From Gallaecimonas mangrovi (GTDB taxonomy: Bacteria > Pseudomonadota > Gammaproteobacteria > Enterobacterales > Gallaecimonadaceae): a DNA stretch of 64,000 bases. Every line of letters begins with the position of its first letter. Within the stretch, counting starts at the first letter, position 1. The stretch covers positions 3,727,501 to 3,791,500 of the forward strand of contig NZ_CP031416.1 in assembly GCF_003367375.1 (NCBI RefSeq), read 5' to 3'. The position numbers were made by a program, and so were the translations under genes. Positions 7,838 through 17,546 of this stretch are shown piece by piece. The notes below the pieces were generated by a model that saw nothing but the letters and a program-made list of their open reading frames with translations, did no database searches and was not told the DNA's origin.

Positions 7838-9061
7838 TTAACGGCGTATACCGCCCACTTCACGGCCCGCGACCCAAAGTTGCTGCAAGGGCCGCACACC
7901 AAACTGATAGCAAAGCTCGGCTGGGTCATCGATGGCCCACAGTGCCAGGTCGGCTTGCTTGCCCACTTTAATGGAGCCAATTTGGTCGGCCATGCCTAAC
8001 GCTTTTGCACCGTTCAGGGTGGCCGCCAGCAACGCTTCTTTCGGCGTTAACCGAAATAACGTGCAGCTCATGTTGAGCATCAGCAGCATGGAAGCCAAAG
8101 GTGACGTGCCGGGGTTAATGTCGGTGGCCACCGCCATTGGCACCTGGTACTGGCGCAGCAGTGCGATAGGCGGCAGCTGGGTTTCACGCAGAAAATAAAA
8201 GGCGCCGGGCAGCAGCACTGCCACAGTACCGCTGTCTTTGATGGCCTTAACCCCGGCCTCATCAAGGTGCTCCAGGTGGTCCACCGACAAAGCCTGAAAG
8301 CGGGCGGCAAGCGCCGAGCCGCCAAGATTAGACAGCTGCTCGGCATGCAGTTTTACCGGCAGGCCATGGGCCTTGGCGGCCTCGAACACACGCTGGGTTT
8401 GCGAAACCGAAAACCCGACCCCTTCACAGAAGGCATCAACAGCATCGGCTAGCTGCTCACGGGCAATCGCCGGTAGCATTTCGCTACAGACTGTCTCGAT
8501 GTAAGCGTCGGCATCGTCTTTAAATTCGGCCGGTAAGGCGTGAGCCCCTAAAAAAGTGGTGCGAATACGCTGCGGCATCTGGTGGCCTAGCACCCGAGCA
8601 ATACGCAAGCATTTACGCTCGCTTTCCAGCTCCAGGCCATAGCCGGATTTTATTTCTACCGTGGTCACGCCCTCGTCCAGCAAGGCGCGCAATCTGGCAC
8701 GAGCGCTGTGATAAAGGCTTTCTTCGCTGGCGTCGCGGGTAGCGCGCACCGTGCTCATGATGCCGCCACCGGCCTTGGCGATGTCTTGGTAGCTGGCCCC
8801 TTCCAGGCGCGCTGCAAACTCTTTGGCCCTACTACCGCCATAGATAAGGTGAGTGTGGCAATCTACAAAGCCCGGCAGCAGCCAGCCACCGCCGCCGTCA
8901 ATCACCGGCAGCAGGGTGTCTAGTGCCGGTAAGTCGCGCTTTTGGCCCATCCAGACAATACGCTCACCCTTCACCGCCAGCGCCGCGTCACGCAGCTCGC
9001 CAGCGTCATCCATGGTGGCAATATTGACGTTCACTACCAGCCAATCCCAGTCTGTCGACAT
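7838..9061 (-). CDS. hutI: Imidazolonepropionase
   Basis: Third enzyme of histidine degradation: hydrolyses 4-imidazolone-5-propionate to N-formimino-L-glutamate in the cytosol. With the ATG at 9061 (preceded by GAGGG) it has 407 residues, the usual length; an upstream extension to 9118 would run through the operator. It has the amidohydrolase signatures: metal-binding HTH at about residues 69-71 inside [55 protein letters not shown] and [13 protein letters not shown]. It is transcribed divergently from hutC-hutU-hutH, with the palindromic operator between the two starts, so both arms are presumably repressed by HutC and induced by urocanate. Confidence 0.96.
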   Translation of the reverse strand: MSTDWDWLVVNVNIATMDDAGELRDAALAVKGERIVWMGQKRDLPALDTLLPVIDGGGGWLLPGFVDCHTHLIYGGSRAKEFAARLEGASYQDIAKAGGGIMSTVRATRDASEESLYHSARARLRALLDEGVTTVEIKSGYGLELESERKCLRIARVLGHQMPQRIRTTFLGAHALPAEFKDDADAYIETVCSEMLPAIAREQLADAVDAFCEGVGFSVSQTQRVFEAAKAHGLPVKLHAEQLSNLGGSALAARFQALSVDHLEHLDEAGVKAIKDSGTVAVLLPGAFYFLRETQLPPIALLRQYQVPMAVATDINPGTSPLASMLLMLNMSCTLFRLTPKEALLAATLNGAKALGMADQIGSIKVGKQADLALWAIDDPAELCYQFGVRPLQQLWVAGREVGGIRR

Positions 9062-9071
9062 AGCGCCCTCA

Positions 9072-9085
9072 CTTGTATATACAAG
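9072..9085. promoter_or_regulatory. HutC operator
   Basis: CTTGTATATACAAG is a perfect 14-bp palindrome lying between the divergent hutI and hutC starts. It agrees with the known binding-site pattern of GntR-type HutC repressors (TGTATATACA core). Its position, 10 nt upstream of the hutI ATG and 45 nt upstream of hutC, allows it to control both directions. Confidence 0.9.
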
Positions 9086-9130
9086 ATGACTGTGCCACAT
9101 TGGGCGCAATCGCAACAAGCCCTTTAAGCC

Positions 9131-9850
9131 ATGAGCAAATTTCTTTCCATTCGTCGCTGGCTGCTCGACAGCATCGACAATGGTCAGCTGAATTCAGGGG
9201 ATGCTGTTCCTTCTGAAAACCAACTGGCAGAAAAGTTTACTGTATCGCGGATGACAGCCCGGCGCGCCTTAACCGAGTTAGTGGCGGCGGGGGTGCTGGA
9301 GCGGCGCCAGGGCCAGGGCACTTTTGTTGCCGAACTGAAAGCCCAGAGCGCGCTTTTAAATATTCGTAATATTGCCATTGAAGTGGCCGAGCGTGGCCAC
9401 CTTTACCAAGCCCAGGTGCTGGAGCTTAAAGCCCTGCCTTGCCCGGCCGATGTTGCCAAAGTATTGGGGCTGGCCATAGGCACCGAAGTGGCACTGTCGC
9501 GCATTTTACACTTGGAAGACGGCGCCCCTATTCAGCTTGAGGCGCGTTATGTAAACCAAGGGCTGATTCCTGACTATTTAAGCCAAGATTTTAACCGCCA
9601 TACCCCCCACGAATACCTCAGTGCCGTGGCCCCCATTACCGAAGCCCACCACTGGGTTGAAGCCGTGGCCGCCACCTTGAATGAAGCGGCGCTGCTCGAT
9701 GTGGCAGAACATAGCCCGCTACTGAAACTGACCCGTTTAACCGCCTCGCGCCATGGCGCCGTTAGCCTGGCACGCCTTTATCACCCCAGCCATTACCGAC
9801 TGGGCGGACAATTACCGACTTTGGGGAACACCGATGCAAACCACAGGTAA
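9131..9850 (+). CDS. hutC: Histidine utilisation repressor HutC
   Basis: GntR-family (HutC subfamily) regulator of 239 residues. The N-terminal winged helix-turn-helix (residues ~5-66, with [21 protein letters not shown] and [13 protein letters not shown]) is followed by a UTRA ligand-binding domain (~85-230), which in this family binds urocanate. It represses the hut genes until urocanate accumulates. It is the first gene of the rightward unit, and its 3' end overlaps the hutU start by 17 nt, so repressor and enzymes are made together (autoregulation). The operator lies just upstream. Confidence 0.95.
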   Translation: MSKFLSIRRWLLDSIDNGQLNSGDAVPSENQLAEKFTVSRMTARRALTELVAAGVLERRQGQGTFVAELKAQSALLNIRNIAIEVAERGHLYQAQVLELKALPCPADVAKVLGLAIGTEVALSRILHLEDGAPIQLEARYVNQGLIPDYLSQDFNRHTPHEYLSAVAPITEAHHWVEAVAATLNEAALLDVAEHSPLLKLTRLTASRHGAVSLARLYHPSHYRLGGQLPTLGNTDANHR

Positions 9851-11516
9851 CCGACTCGATAATAGCCGCGATATTCGCGCCCCTCACGGCAGCCAGTTAA
9901 GCTGCAAAAGCTGGCTCAGCGAAGCCGCCATGCGCATGTTGATGAATAACCTCGACCCGGCCGTGGCCGAGCATCCCCAGGCGTTGGTGGTTTACGGTGG
10001 TATTGGCCGCGCCGCCCGTAACTGGGAGTGCTTTGACAAAATCATTGCCACCTTAAAGCGCTTGGAAGACGACGAAACCTTGCTGGTGCAGTCGGGCAAA
10101 CCGGTGGGGGTTTTTAAAACCCACAGCGACGCGCCGCGGGTGCTCATTGCCAATTCCAATTTGGTGCCGCACTGGGCCACCTGGGAGCACTTTAACGAGC
10201 TCGATAAAAAAGGCCTGATGATGTACGGCCAAATGACTGCCGGCTCCTGGATTTACATCGGCTCCCAGGGCATCGTCCAGGGCACCTACGAAACCTTTGT
10301 GGCGGTAGCCAAGCAACATTTTGCCGGTAAGGCCCAAGGCCGCTGGATCTTAACCGGTGGTCTTGGCGGCATGGGCGGCGCCCAGCCGTTAGCCGCCACC
10401 ATGGCCGGCTTTAGCATGCTGGCGGTGGAATGCGACGAGAGCCGCATCGACTTTCGCCTGCGCACCCGTTATGTGGACAAAAAGGCCACCAGCCTGGATG
10501 AAGCCCTAGGCATGATTGAAGATGCCAACGCCATGGGCCGCGCGGTGTCGGTGGGCCTCTTGGGTAACGCCGCTGACGTTTTTGCAGAGCTCGTCAAACG
10601 CGGCATCACCCCGGATGTGGTTACCGACCAAACTTCAGCCCACGACCCGTTAAATGGCTACCTGCCACAGGGCTGGACCCTGGCTGAGGCCCGCGAGATG
10701 CGCGCCAAGGACGAAAAAGCCGTAGTTAACGCCGCCAAAGCCTCGATGGCAGTGCAGGTAACGGCGATGCTGGCCCTGCAAAAAGCGGGGGCGGCCACCC
10801 TTGATTACGGCAATAACATTCGCCAGATGGCCTTTGAAGAAGGGGTGCAAAACGCCTTTGATTTCCCCGGCTTTGTACCGGCCTATATTCGCCCCTTGTT
10901 CTGTGAAGGCATTGGCCCTTTCCGCTGGGTGGCGCTCAGTGGTGACCCAGAAGACATTTACAAGACCGACGCCAAAGTCAAAGAACTTATCCCCAACGAC
11001 CCACACCTGCACAACTGGCTGGACATGGCTCGTGAGCGCATTGCCTTTCAGGGCCTGCCGGCGCGTATTTGCTGGGTTGGCCTTAAAGACCGGGCGCGGC
11101 TAGCCAAAGCCTTTAACGACATGGTGAAAAGTGGCGAATTAAAAGCCCCCATCGTTATTGGCCGTGACCACCTCGACAGCGGCTCGGTGGCCAGCCCCAA
11201 CCGTGAAACCGAAGCCATGGAAGACGGCTCTGACGCGGTATCTGACTGGCCTCTTTTAAACGCGCTGTTGAACACCGCCGGCGGTGCCACTTGGGTTTCC
11301 TTGCACCACGGCGGCGGCGTTGGCATGGGCTTTAGCCAGCACGCCGGGGTGGTGATCGTTGCCGACGGCACCGATGCCGCGGCGAAGCGTATTGGCCGGG
11401 TGCTGTGGAACGACCCGGCCACCGGCGTTATGCGCCACAGCGATGCCGGCTACGATATTGCTCAACACTGTGCCCGTGAACAGGGCCTGGATTTACCCAT
11501 GCTGGAGACCAAATAG
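9834..11516 (+). CDS. hutU: Urocanate hydratase
   Basis: Second enzyme of histidine degradation: converts urocanate to 4-imidazolone-5-propionate using tightly bound NAD+. From the ATG at 9834 the product has 560 residues, the typical size; the frame upstream of it is shadow within hutC. Family sequences are present: [16 protein letters not shown], the Gly-rich [16 protein letters not shown] of the NAD-binding Rossmann region, [20 protein letters not shown] and [21 protein letters not shown]. The start overlaps the end of hutC, and hutH begins at the very next base after the stop, indicating strict operon coupling. Confidence 0.97.
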   Translation: MQTTGNRLDNSRDIRAPHGSQLSCKSWLSEAAMRMLMNNLDPAVAEHPQALVVYGGIGRAARNWECFDKIIATLKRLEDDETLLVQSGKPVGVFKTHSDAPRVLIANSNLVPHWATWEHFNELDKKGLMMYGQMTAGSWIYIGSQGIVQGTYETFVAVAKQHFAGKAQGRWILTGGLGGMGGAQPLAATMAGFSMLAVECDESRIDFRLRTRYVDKKATSLDEALGMIEDANAMGRAVSVGLLGNAADVFAELVKRGITPDVVTDQTSAHDPLNGYLPQGWTLAEAREMRAKDEKAVVNAAKASMAVQVTAMLALQKAGAATLDYGNNIRQMAFEEGVQNAFDFPGFVPAYIRPLFCEGIGPFRWVALSGDPEDIYKTDAKVKELIPNDPHLHNWLDMARERIAFQGLPARICWVGLKDRARLAKAFNDMVKSGELKAPIVIGRDHLDSGSVASPNRETEAMEDGSDAVSDWPLLNALLNTAGGATWVSLHHGGGVGMGFSQHAGVVIVADGTDAAAKRIGRVLWNDPATGVMRHSDAGYDIAQHCAREQGLDLPMLETK

Positions 11517-13049
11517 ATGTTTAACCTGGTACTCAACCCCGGTGCGCTTTCCCTTTCTGACCTGCGCCGGGTGGCATTTGAACCGGTCACTGTCACCCTG
11601 GCCGATAGCGCTTGGCCAGCCATTGAAAAAAGCGCTGCCCAAGTGCAAAAAGTGGTGGAAGAAGACCGGGTGGTATATGGCATTAACACCGGCTTTGGCC
11701 TGTTAGCCAATACCCGTATCGCCCGCCATGAGCTGGAAGAACTGCAGCGGCGCATTGTGCTGTCCCACGCCGCCGGTATTGGCGAACTCATGGGCGAAAA
11801 CACGGTGCGGCTGTTGATGGTGTTAAAGCTCAACGCCCTGTCCCGTGGTTATTCCGGCATCCGCCGGGTGGTTTTAGAAGGCTTGATGGCGCTGATTAAC
11901 GCCGAGGTGTACCCCTGCATTCCGCAAAAAGGCTCAGTGGGCGCCTCTGGCGATTTGGCGCCACTTGCGCACATGGTCTGCCCACTGATTGGCGAAGGCT
12001 TTGTGCTGCACAAAGGCCAAAAGCTCAGCGCCGCCGAAGGCCTGGCAATAGCCGGTATTAAGCCAGTTACCCTTGCCGCGAAAGAAGGTCTAGCGCTCCT
12101 TAACGGCACCCAAGCCAGCACCGCCTTTGCCCTGCAAGGGCTCTTTGCCGCCGAAGATTTGTTTGTGGCCGGTAGCGTGGTGGGCAGCACCAGTGTGGAA
12201 GCGGCCCTGGGGTCACGCCGCCCCTTTGACGCGCGCATTCATAAAGTGCGCGGCCAGCAAGGCCAAATCGATAGCGCCGCGCTGTACCGCCATATTCTCA
12301 CCGACACTTCCGAAGTTGGCGCCTCACACGCCAACTGCGACAAGGTGCAAGACCCATACAGCCTGCGCTGCCAGCCACAGGTAATGGGCGCTTGTCTCAC
12401 GCAAATTCGCCAGGCCGCCGAGGTGCTTTTGTGCGAAGCCAACGGCGTTACCGATAACCCGCTGGTGTTCGCGGAAGATGACGACATCATCAGTGGTGGT
12501 AACTTCCACGCCGAACCGGTGGCCATGGCCGCCGACAACCTGGCGCTGGCCATTAGCGAAATTGGTGCCTTGTCCGAACGGCGCATGGCGCTGTTAATCG
12601 ACAAAAACCTCTCCGGCCTGCCGGCGTTTTTGGTTAATAACGGCGGCGTGAACTCGGGCTTTATGATTGCCCAGGTCACCGCTGCCGCCTTAGCGTCAGA
12701 GAACAAATCTCTGGCCCACCCGGCCAGCGTTGATTCCCTGCCCACCAGTGCCAACCAGGAAGACCATGTGTCGATGGCCACCTTTGCTGGCCGCCGCCTC
12801 AAAGACATGGCCGCCAACAGCCGTGGCGTGCTGGCGGTGGAATACCTGGCCGCTTGCCAGGGCCTTGATTTTAGGGCGCCGCTAAAAGCCGCCCCTATCG
12901 TTGAAAGTGCCAAGGCCATTTTGCGCGGCCAGGTCAGCTTCTACGACCAAGACCGTTACATGGCCGCCGACATGGAAGCCGCCAATGCCATTTTAGAAAG
13001 CGGCGCCTTAAATGCGTTTGTACCCAAAACGCTGCTACCATCGCTGTAA
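11517..13049 (+). CDS. hutH: Histidine ammonia-lyase
   Basis: First enzyme of the pathway: deaminates L-histidine to urocanate. The 510-residue protein has the Ala-Ser-Gly triad (A143-S144-G145 in [14 protein letters not shown]) that cyclises to the MIO cofactor, the catalytic Tyr54 loop (YGINTGFG), [11 protein letters not shown], and the [15 protein letters not shown] segment. The ATG directly follows the hutU stop. A terminator follows. No formimidoylglutamase (hutG) or hutF/hutT is present in this window, so the last step of the pathway must be encoded elsewhere. Confidence 0.97.
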   Translation: MFNLVLNPGALSLSDLRRVAFEPVTVTLADSAWPAIEKSAAQVQKVVEEDRVVYGINTGFGLLANTRIARHELEELQRRIVLSHAAGIGELMGENTVRLLMVLKLNALSRGYSGIRRVVLEGLMALINAEVYPCIPQKGSVGASGDLAPLAHMVCPLIGEGFVLHKGQKLSAAEGLAIAGIKPVTLAAKEGLALLNGTQASTAFALQGLFAAEDLFVAGSVVGSTSVEAALGSRRPFDARIHKVRGQQGQIDSAALYRHILTDTSEVGASHANCDKVQDPYSLRCQPQVMGACLTQIRQAAEVLLCEANGVTDNPLVFAEDDDIISGGNFHAEPVAMAADNLALAISEIGALSERRMALLIDKNLSGLPAFLVNNGGVNSGFMIAQVTAAALASENKSLAHPASVDSLPTSANQEDHVSMATFAGRRLKDMAANSRGVLAVEYLAACQGLDFRAPLKAAPIVESAKAILRGQVSFYDQDRYMAADMEAANAILESGALNAFVPKTLLPSL

Positions 13050-13066
13050 TTACCGCCAATCACACT

Positions 13067-13092
13067 AAAGGCCCCGGACAGGGGCCTTTTTT
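13067..13092 (+). terminator. Terminator of the hutCUH operon
   Basis: AAAGGCCCC and GGGGCCTTT flank the loop GGACA, followed by T residues. Confidence 0.9.
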
Positions 13093-13153
13093 ATTGCCCC
13101 TCACTCCCGCCGCAATTTAAAGTAAGCCACAGAAATTAAAAGGAATAACAATA

Positions 13154-13780
13154 ATGACATTCGCCTTTGGGAAAGGAGCACTGGCCACGGTGCTTGCTGT
13201 TTGGCTCACCGGCTGCGCCACTCACCTCCAGCCAGCACAGTTGACAAAAGTGCAGTCGGTTGGCGTGATTGATGATTTCCCTGCCGTGCCTAATTACGCG
13301 GTGGTTGGCACCACCATCTTTAACAACGATTTTGACGACATTAACGCGCCGCACTTTAAAAAACTCCTAGAGCAAACCGCCATGCGCGCTTTAACTGCAA
13401 AAGGCTATCAGCCAGAGATCATCAGCCAAGACCAGCAACAGCAATTTGATTTAGTGCTGAAGTTAGAACCGGCCGCCATTCCCGACATGCTTTGGACCTG
13501 GGGTTACGGCGTTTACCAACGTTCGGAATTTACCGTGCCAAAGACCGCCGTTACCTATATGGCGATAAAAGTGCTGCCCTATATCCATGGCAAGCTGTTG
13601 TGTTCCGATTGCTACTACCAGCAGCAACTGCCATTACTGCTAAAAAAGCTACCCGCCAATTGGCAGGCACTTTCCAGCCAACAACAAGCCGTCATTGGCG
13701 ATACCCTTGAAAGCACCATTGAATACACTGTCAGCGGTGCCTTTAAGGACATGGGCCTTACCCCCGCCACCTTCCACTAA
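13154..13780 (+). CDS. Hypothetical lipoprotein (208 aa)
   Basis: The signal peptide ends in the lipobox LTGC (Cys near residue 21). The mature domain opens with KVQSVGVIDDFPAVPNYAVVGTTIFNNDF, a pattern of periplasmic lipoproteins in which a 'vaVi' strand is followed by variable loops, and has a mid-region WTWGYGVYQRSEF and a CSDCYYQQQ segment. Outer-membrane or periplasmic location is expected, with no enzyme motif recognised. It is a single-gene unit between two terminators, preceded by AAGGA. Confidence 0.75.
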   Translation: MTFAFGKGALATVLAVWLTGCATHLQPAQLTKVQSVGVIDDFPAVPNYAVVGTTIFNNDFDDINAPHFKKLLEQTAMRALTAKGYQPEIISQDQQQQFDLVLKLEPAAIPDMLWTWGYGVYQRSEFTVPKTAVTYMAIKVLPYIHGKLLCSDCYYQQQLPLLLKKLPANWQALSSQQQAVIGDTLESTIEYTVSGAFKDMGLTPATFH

Positions 13781-13802
13781 AAAGGCCCAATGGGCCTTTT
13801 TT
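13779..13802 (+). terminator. Terminator after the lipoprotein gene
   Basis: AAAAAGGCCC and GGGCCTTTTTT form the stem; it overlaps the stop codon. Confidence 0.88.
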
Positions 13803-13840
13803 GGTTACCTGTTAGGCGTTGAAATAACCCCCCTTTCGCC

Positions 13841-13867
13841 TAAAGCCCAATAGCCTTGCGCCGATAA
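13841..13867 (+). promoter_or_regulatory. Sigma-28 (FliA) promoter of the chemoreceptor gene
   Basis: TAAAGCCC, exactly 11 nt, then GCCGATAA. The consensus for flagellar sigma-28 promoters is TAAAGTTT-N11-GCCGATAA, so the -10 is perfect and the -35 keeps the TAAAG core. It lies 107 nt upstream of the GTG start of a methyl-accepting chemotaxis protein, a standard member of FliA regulons. Confidence 0.85.
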
Positions 13868-13974
13868 ACATTTTATTAACAATAGGCGCCACGGCAGGCT
13901 GTCGTCTACCTTTATCGGCACCACTCAGGGCAGAGATAACCAGAATCTAATACAGCACTTAAGGGGGTAGTACT

Positions 13975-15963
13975 GTGAAATTCAATACGATTCAGGCCCG
14001 TTATACGCTTTGGCTCATCGGTTTTATGCTAATGATTTGCCTGCTAACGGTGCTTGGCATTCGTTACTTTGTGTTTCCAAAACTGGAAGCGTTACAAAAG
14101 GACAATGTCAGCCTGCAAATGCAGGAGATCTCCCAAGATATTCATCTGGAGCTGGCGCGTATTGAAGCCCAGTCCCGCGCCATTACCCAGACGGCGGCCG
14201 AGCTTTCCAGCGACGACATCGACCGCCTGCTACCGGCCCTGATGGACCAATACGGCAACAAAGCCGTGTTTGGCGGCGGTATTTGGCCTTTGCCCGGTAA
14301 ACGCCAGGCTGGCCGTGACCGTTTCAGCAGCTTTTATGTGCGCGGCCAAAATGGCCAGTTTGAGAAAAGCGAATACTGGAACAGCCCCGACACCCAGGCC
14401 AATTACTACCAGGAAGGTTGGTACACCACCGCCCTTAACATGCCCAAAGGCCAATGCAAGTGGTGGCCCGCCTATGCCGATGCCGGCTTTGAGGCGCGCA
14501 CCAACTGCGCCATGGCCATTTACAAAAATGGCGAAGCCTATGGCGTCTCCACTATCGACTTAACCCTGGGTTTTTTTAATAAGCTGGTGGCCAATCTTGA
14601 AAAGAAAATCAATGGCGAAGTATTGATTGTTGAAGCGGGTGGCAAGGTGGTGTCTAACAGCACCCGTATCAGCGGTGACATAGTGCTGAAAAACCTCAAT
14701 GCATTGCCAAAGTCTGCTTACGTCGACGCCGTTAGCAAGCTCATGGCCAACGTCGATAGCGGCCAGCCTCTGGAAGCCACCTACGACAACAACGGCGAAA
14801 GCTACACGCTGCTATTGCATAAGGTTAAAGGCACGCCCTGGTTTGTGGCGGCAGGCCTGCCCACAGCGCTGTTAACCTCTTCTGGCAACGCCATTCTTAA
14901 CGCCCTGGCCGGAGTGCAAATTCCGTTGGTGGTCATCCTTATTGCCATGATGATGGTTGCCCTTCGCCAGCTTATTCGCCGCCTGACCGTACTGCGCCAA
15001 AACCTCGACAGGCTGTCGTCGGGTGATGCTGACCTCACTCAACGGGTGCGCATTGTGCGTAACGACGAGCTGGGTGCCATTGGCGACTCGGTCAACCGCT
15101 TTATTGGTGCCCTGCAAGAGATGGTGAAAGAGGTTATGGAAACCTCTGGCCATATTCGCGATGGCGTAACCGAATTGCAGCGCCAGGCCGAACAAACCAA
15201 CGGCGCCCTGGCACGCCACTCGTCTGAAACCGACCAGGCCGTTACCGCCATCAACGAGATGAGCTCCACCGCCGAAACTGTGGCCCGCAACGCTGCCGAA
15301 ACCGCCAGTTTTGCCCAAGAAGTCAACGGCAATACCCAGCAAACCCGCGGCATTGTTGAGGCGGCTTCCAACAGTGTGTTGGAACTGTCTGACCATGTCG
15401 GTAGCGCTACCGACAAAGTGCAGGCGATGAAGCAAGACGCCGAGAAAATCACCTCGGTGCTGGGGGTTATCCGTGAGATCGCAGAGCAAACCAACCTGCT
15501 GGCCCTAAACGCCGCCATTGAAGCCGCCAGGGCTGGCGACCAAGGCCGCGGCTTTGCGGTGGTGGCTGACGAGGTTCGCACCTTAGCCGGGCGCACCCAA
15601 AACAGCACCGTCGAGATTGGCGACATGCTGTCAAGGATGCAGCAAGGGGTGGATTCGGTGGTTAGCGCTATGGAGCAAACCCAAACCAGCAGCCAATACA
15701 CCGGCGAGCGCACCGCCGAAGTGCACACCGGTTTGGATGGTGTGGCCAATGCGGTTACCCGCATTAGCGACCTCAGCACCCAAATAGCCACCGCCGCTGA
15801 AGAGCAAAGCTCGGTCAGCGAGGAAATCAATCAGAACATGGTGGCCATTAAAGACTTGGTCGATTCACTGGTGGCCAGCGGCCAGGCCGCAGGCGCCTCG
15901 ACCGAAGCACTGGCCGACTCCAACAAGCGCCTAAATGACTTAATGAGCCGCTTTAAGGTGTAA
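13975..15963 (+). CDS. Methyl-accepting chemotaxis protein
   Basis: Transmembrane chemoreceptor of 662 residues. Layout: a first membrane helix at ~11-32, a large periplasmic sensor domain of Cache type (~40-300; WYTTALN and GVSTIDLTL are typical Cache strings), a second helix at ~305-328, HAMP (~330-385), and a long cytoplasmic helical hairpin (~400-655) with the invariant tip [20 protein letters not shown] near residues 501-520. It has no C-terminal CheR/CheB pentapeptide (it ends SRFKV). It would signal to CheA/CheW; the ligand is unknown, although Cache domains often sense small organic acids or amino acids. The start is GTG at 13975. Expression is probably from the sigma-28 promoter at 13841. 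Confidence 0.94.
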   Translation: MKFNTIQARYTLWLIGFMLMICLLTVLGIRYFVFPKLEALQKDNVSLQMQEISQDIHLELARIEAQSRAITQTAAELSSDDIDRLLPALMDQYGNKAVFGGGIWPLPGKRQAGRDRFSSFYVRGQNGQFEKSEYWNSPDTQANYYQEGWYTTALNMPKGQCKWWPAYADAGFEARTNCAMAIYKNGEAYGVSTIDLTLGFFNKLVANLEKKINGEVLIVEAGGKVVSNSTRISGDIVLKNLNALPKSAYVDAVSKLMANVDSGQPLEATYDNNGESYTLLLHKVKGTPWFVAAGLPTALLTSSGNAILNALAGVQIPLVVILIAMMMVALRQLIRRLTVLRQNLDRLSSGDADLTQRVRIVRNDELGAIGDSVNRFIGALQEMVKEVMETSGHIRDGVTELQRQAEQTNGALARHSSETDQAVTAINEMSSTAETVARNAAETASFAQEVNGNTQQTRGIVEAASNSVLELSDHVGSATDKVQAMKQDAEKITSVLGVIREIAEQTNLLALNAAIEAARAGDQGRGFAVVADEVRTLAGRTQNSTVEIGDMLSRMQQGVDSVVSAMEQTQTSSQYTGERTAEVHTGLDGVANAVTRISDLSTQIATAAEEQSSVSEEINQNMVAIKDLVDSLVASGQAAGASTEALADSNKRLNDLMSRFKV

Positions 15964-15974
15964 GCTTTTTTTTC

Positions 15975-15997
15975 AAAAGGCCCTGCGGGGCCTTTTT
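15975..15997 (+). terminator. Terminator of the chemoreceptor gene
   Basis: AAAAGGCCC and GGGCCTTTT stem followed by a T run. Confidence 0.88.
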
Positions 15998-16060
15998 TAT
16001 TTTCTACAGTAAAAATAACGGGTTAAATTAAATTCTTATCGCTACTCACAGGATTTCGTG

Positions 16061-16231
16061 ATGCCGTTTATCAAACGCTTTGTGCTGCCAGCGCTGTGCC
16101 TTATCGCCGCCCTTAGCTGCTACAGTGCCAGCTACCCGGCCGGTGGCACACTACTGCTGCTGATGGGGGCAGGCTTTGAAGCGCTATTTTGGATGGGGTT
16201 TTTAAAGAAAAATCGCGCCGCCAAGGCTTAA
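16061..16231 (+). CDS. Small membrane protein (56 aa)
   Basis: An ATG at 16061 opens a 56-codon frame with two hydrophobic segments: FVLPALCLIAALSCY near residues 7-21 and TLLLLMGAGFEALFWMGF near 30-47, ending in the basic tail KKNRAAKA. An ACAGGA element precedes the start. The topology (two short helices, cytoplasmic basic tail) and compact placement between a terminator and the next gene support a real gene. No family is recognised. It may be transcribed alone or together with the following hydrolase gene. Confidence 0.55.
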   Translation: MPFIKRFVLPALCLIAALSCYSASYPAGGTLLLLMGAGFEALFWMGFLKKNRAAKA

Positions 16232-16310
16232 TATCTTGTTACCAACGTACCTTCAGCCCCGTTGGTAAAACCTTACTCCCGCTTCTATGGTTTGGGCACG
16301 GGAGGGAGCC

Positions 16311-17504
16311 ATGACCATCTTAAGCCGCGTGTTAGCCATCATCGCCTTTTGCCTGATTAGCCAGGTACAAGCCGCCACCATCAAGCGCCTCGACGGCAGC
16401 ACTATCAGCAGCCAGCAGCTCACCAAAGGCGTTAACAAGTTGCTGGCTATCGGCCAGGTAACGGGCCTTAGCGTCACCGTCTTTAACGATGCCAAGCCGG
16501 TTTACAGCCAGGCCTTTGGCTATGCCAATGTTCAAGCCCAAACGCCCTTAACACTGGATACCGAGATCTACGGTGCATCCATTAGTAAGGCGGTATTTGC
16601 CACCTTGGTGATGCAACTGGTGGATAAAGGCGTTATTGATTTAGACACTCCGCTATATCAGTACCTCGACAAACCGCTGTGGCAAATCAAAGGGGACAAG
16701 CGCGCCTGGCACCGGGATTTATCTAGCCTCAAGGGCCAACCCGAGGCCAAGCTTATCACCGCCCGTATGTGCCTGAGCCACACCACTGGCCTTGGTAACT
16801 GGCGCTGGTTTGAGCCGGACCACAAGCTGCATTTTCACGCCAAGCCCGGCAGCCATTACCGCTACTCCGGCGAGGGCATGACGCTTTTGCAAACGGTGCT
16901 GGAGCAAAAAACCGGCAAAACCCTGGAAGAGTTGGCCCAAGAATACGTGTTCACTCCTTTTGGCATGGCGAGTTCCAGCTACCAGTGGCAACCGCGCTTT
17001 GAGGGCCACTACGCCACCGGTTACAACGGCGAGGGCCGCCCCTACCCGAAAGACAAAGACAACGCCCCGCGTAGTGCCAGTACCCTGGAAACCACGCCCA
17101 ACGAGCTCACCCACTTTGTCAGCGCAGTGCTGCAAGGCGCAGGGCTAACCCCAGCCTCCTACAACGCCATGTTTAGCCCGCAAATTCGCATCCGCGCCCC
17201 CACCCAGTTCGGCCCCGGTATCGATGAAGTTACAGGCGCCTACGACGATATTGCTCTTAGCTATGGCCTGGGTTGGGGACTCATTAAAACCCCCTTCGGC
17301 TGGGGCGCTTTTAAAGAAGGCCGGGGCGACGGCTGCGTGCACTACTTGATTGTTTTTCCAAAGCAAAAAATGGCGGTATTGCTGCTAAGCAACAGTGAAA
17401 ACGCTGAAAAAATTATTGATGCCCTGCTGCGCCTGAGTATCGCTGACAGCTACACCCCGGTTGCCTGGGAACGCTATGCCGACGGCAGTCACTTGCTGGA
17501 CTAA
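16311..17504 (+). CDS. Secreted serine hydrolase of the beta-lactamase fold
   Basis: The 397-residue protein starts at ATG 16311 (GGGAGGGAG upstream; the frame extends to 16287 but without need). A signal peptide (~1-21, ending VQA) is followed by a class C beta-lactamase/DD-peptidase-type domain. S90-I-S-K93 is the SxxK nucleophile motif in EIYGASISKAVF, LSHTTGLGNW is the conserved SHTSGL-like segment, and RYSGEGM provides the YSx motif. The C-terminal GDGCVHY stands in place of the usual HxG/KTG strand. Such proteins are peptidases or esterases, rarely true beta-lactamases, and the natural substrate is unknown. Periplasmic or secreted. Confidence 0.85.
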   Translation: MTILSRVLAIIAFCLISQVQAATIKRLDGSTISSQQLTKGVNKLLAIGQVTGLSVTVFNDAKPVYSQAFGYANVQAQTPLTLDTEIYGASISKAVFATLVMQLVDKGVIDLDTPLYQYLDKPLWQIKGDKRAWHRDLSSLKGQPEAKLITARMCLSHTTGLGNWRWFEPDHKLHFHAKPGSHYRYSGEGMTLLQTVLEQKTGKTLEELAQEYVFTPFGMASSSYQWQPRFEGHYATGYNGEGRPYPKDKDNAPRSASTLETTPNELTHFVSAVLQGAGLTPASYNAMFSPQIRIRAPTQFGPGIDEVTGAYDDIALSYGLGWGLIKTPFGWGAFKEGRGDGCVHYLIVFPKQKMAVLLLSNSENAEKIIDALLRLSIADSYTPVAWERYADGSHLLD

Positions 17505-17516
17505 ATTCCCGCCGAT

Positions 17517-17546
17517 AAAAAAGCAGTACCCTGCGCTGCTTTTTTT
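17517..17546 (+). terminator. Terminator after the hydrolase gene
   Basis: AAAAAAGCAG pairs with CTGCTTTTTT around a 9-nt loop, and a T run follows. Confidence 0.8.

Noticed and set aside
9062-9118. N-terminal extension of hutI
   Set aside because: Would translate the HutC operator; family length and the GAGGG site support the ATG at 9061.
17511-17520. GCCGATAA string resembling a sigma-28 -10 box
   Set aside because: No TAAA-type -35 at 11 nt spacing; it belongs to the left foot of the hydrolase terminator.
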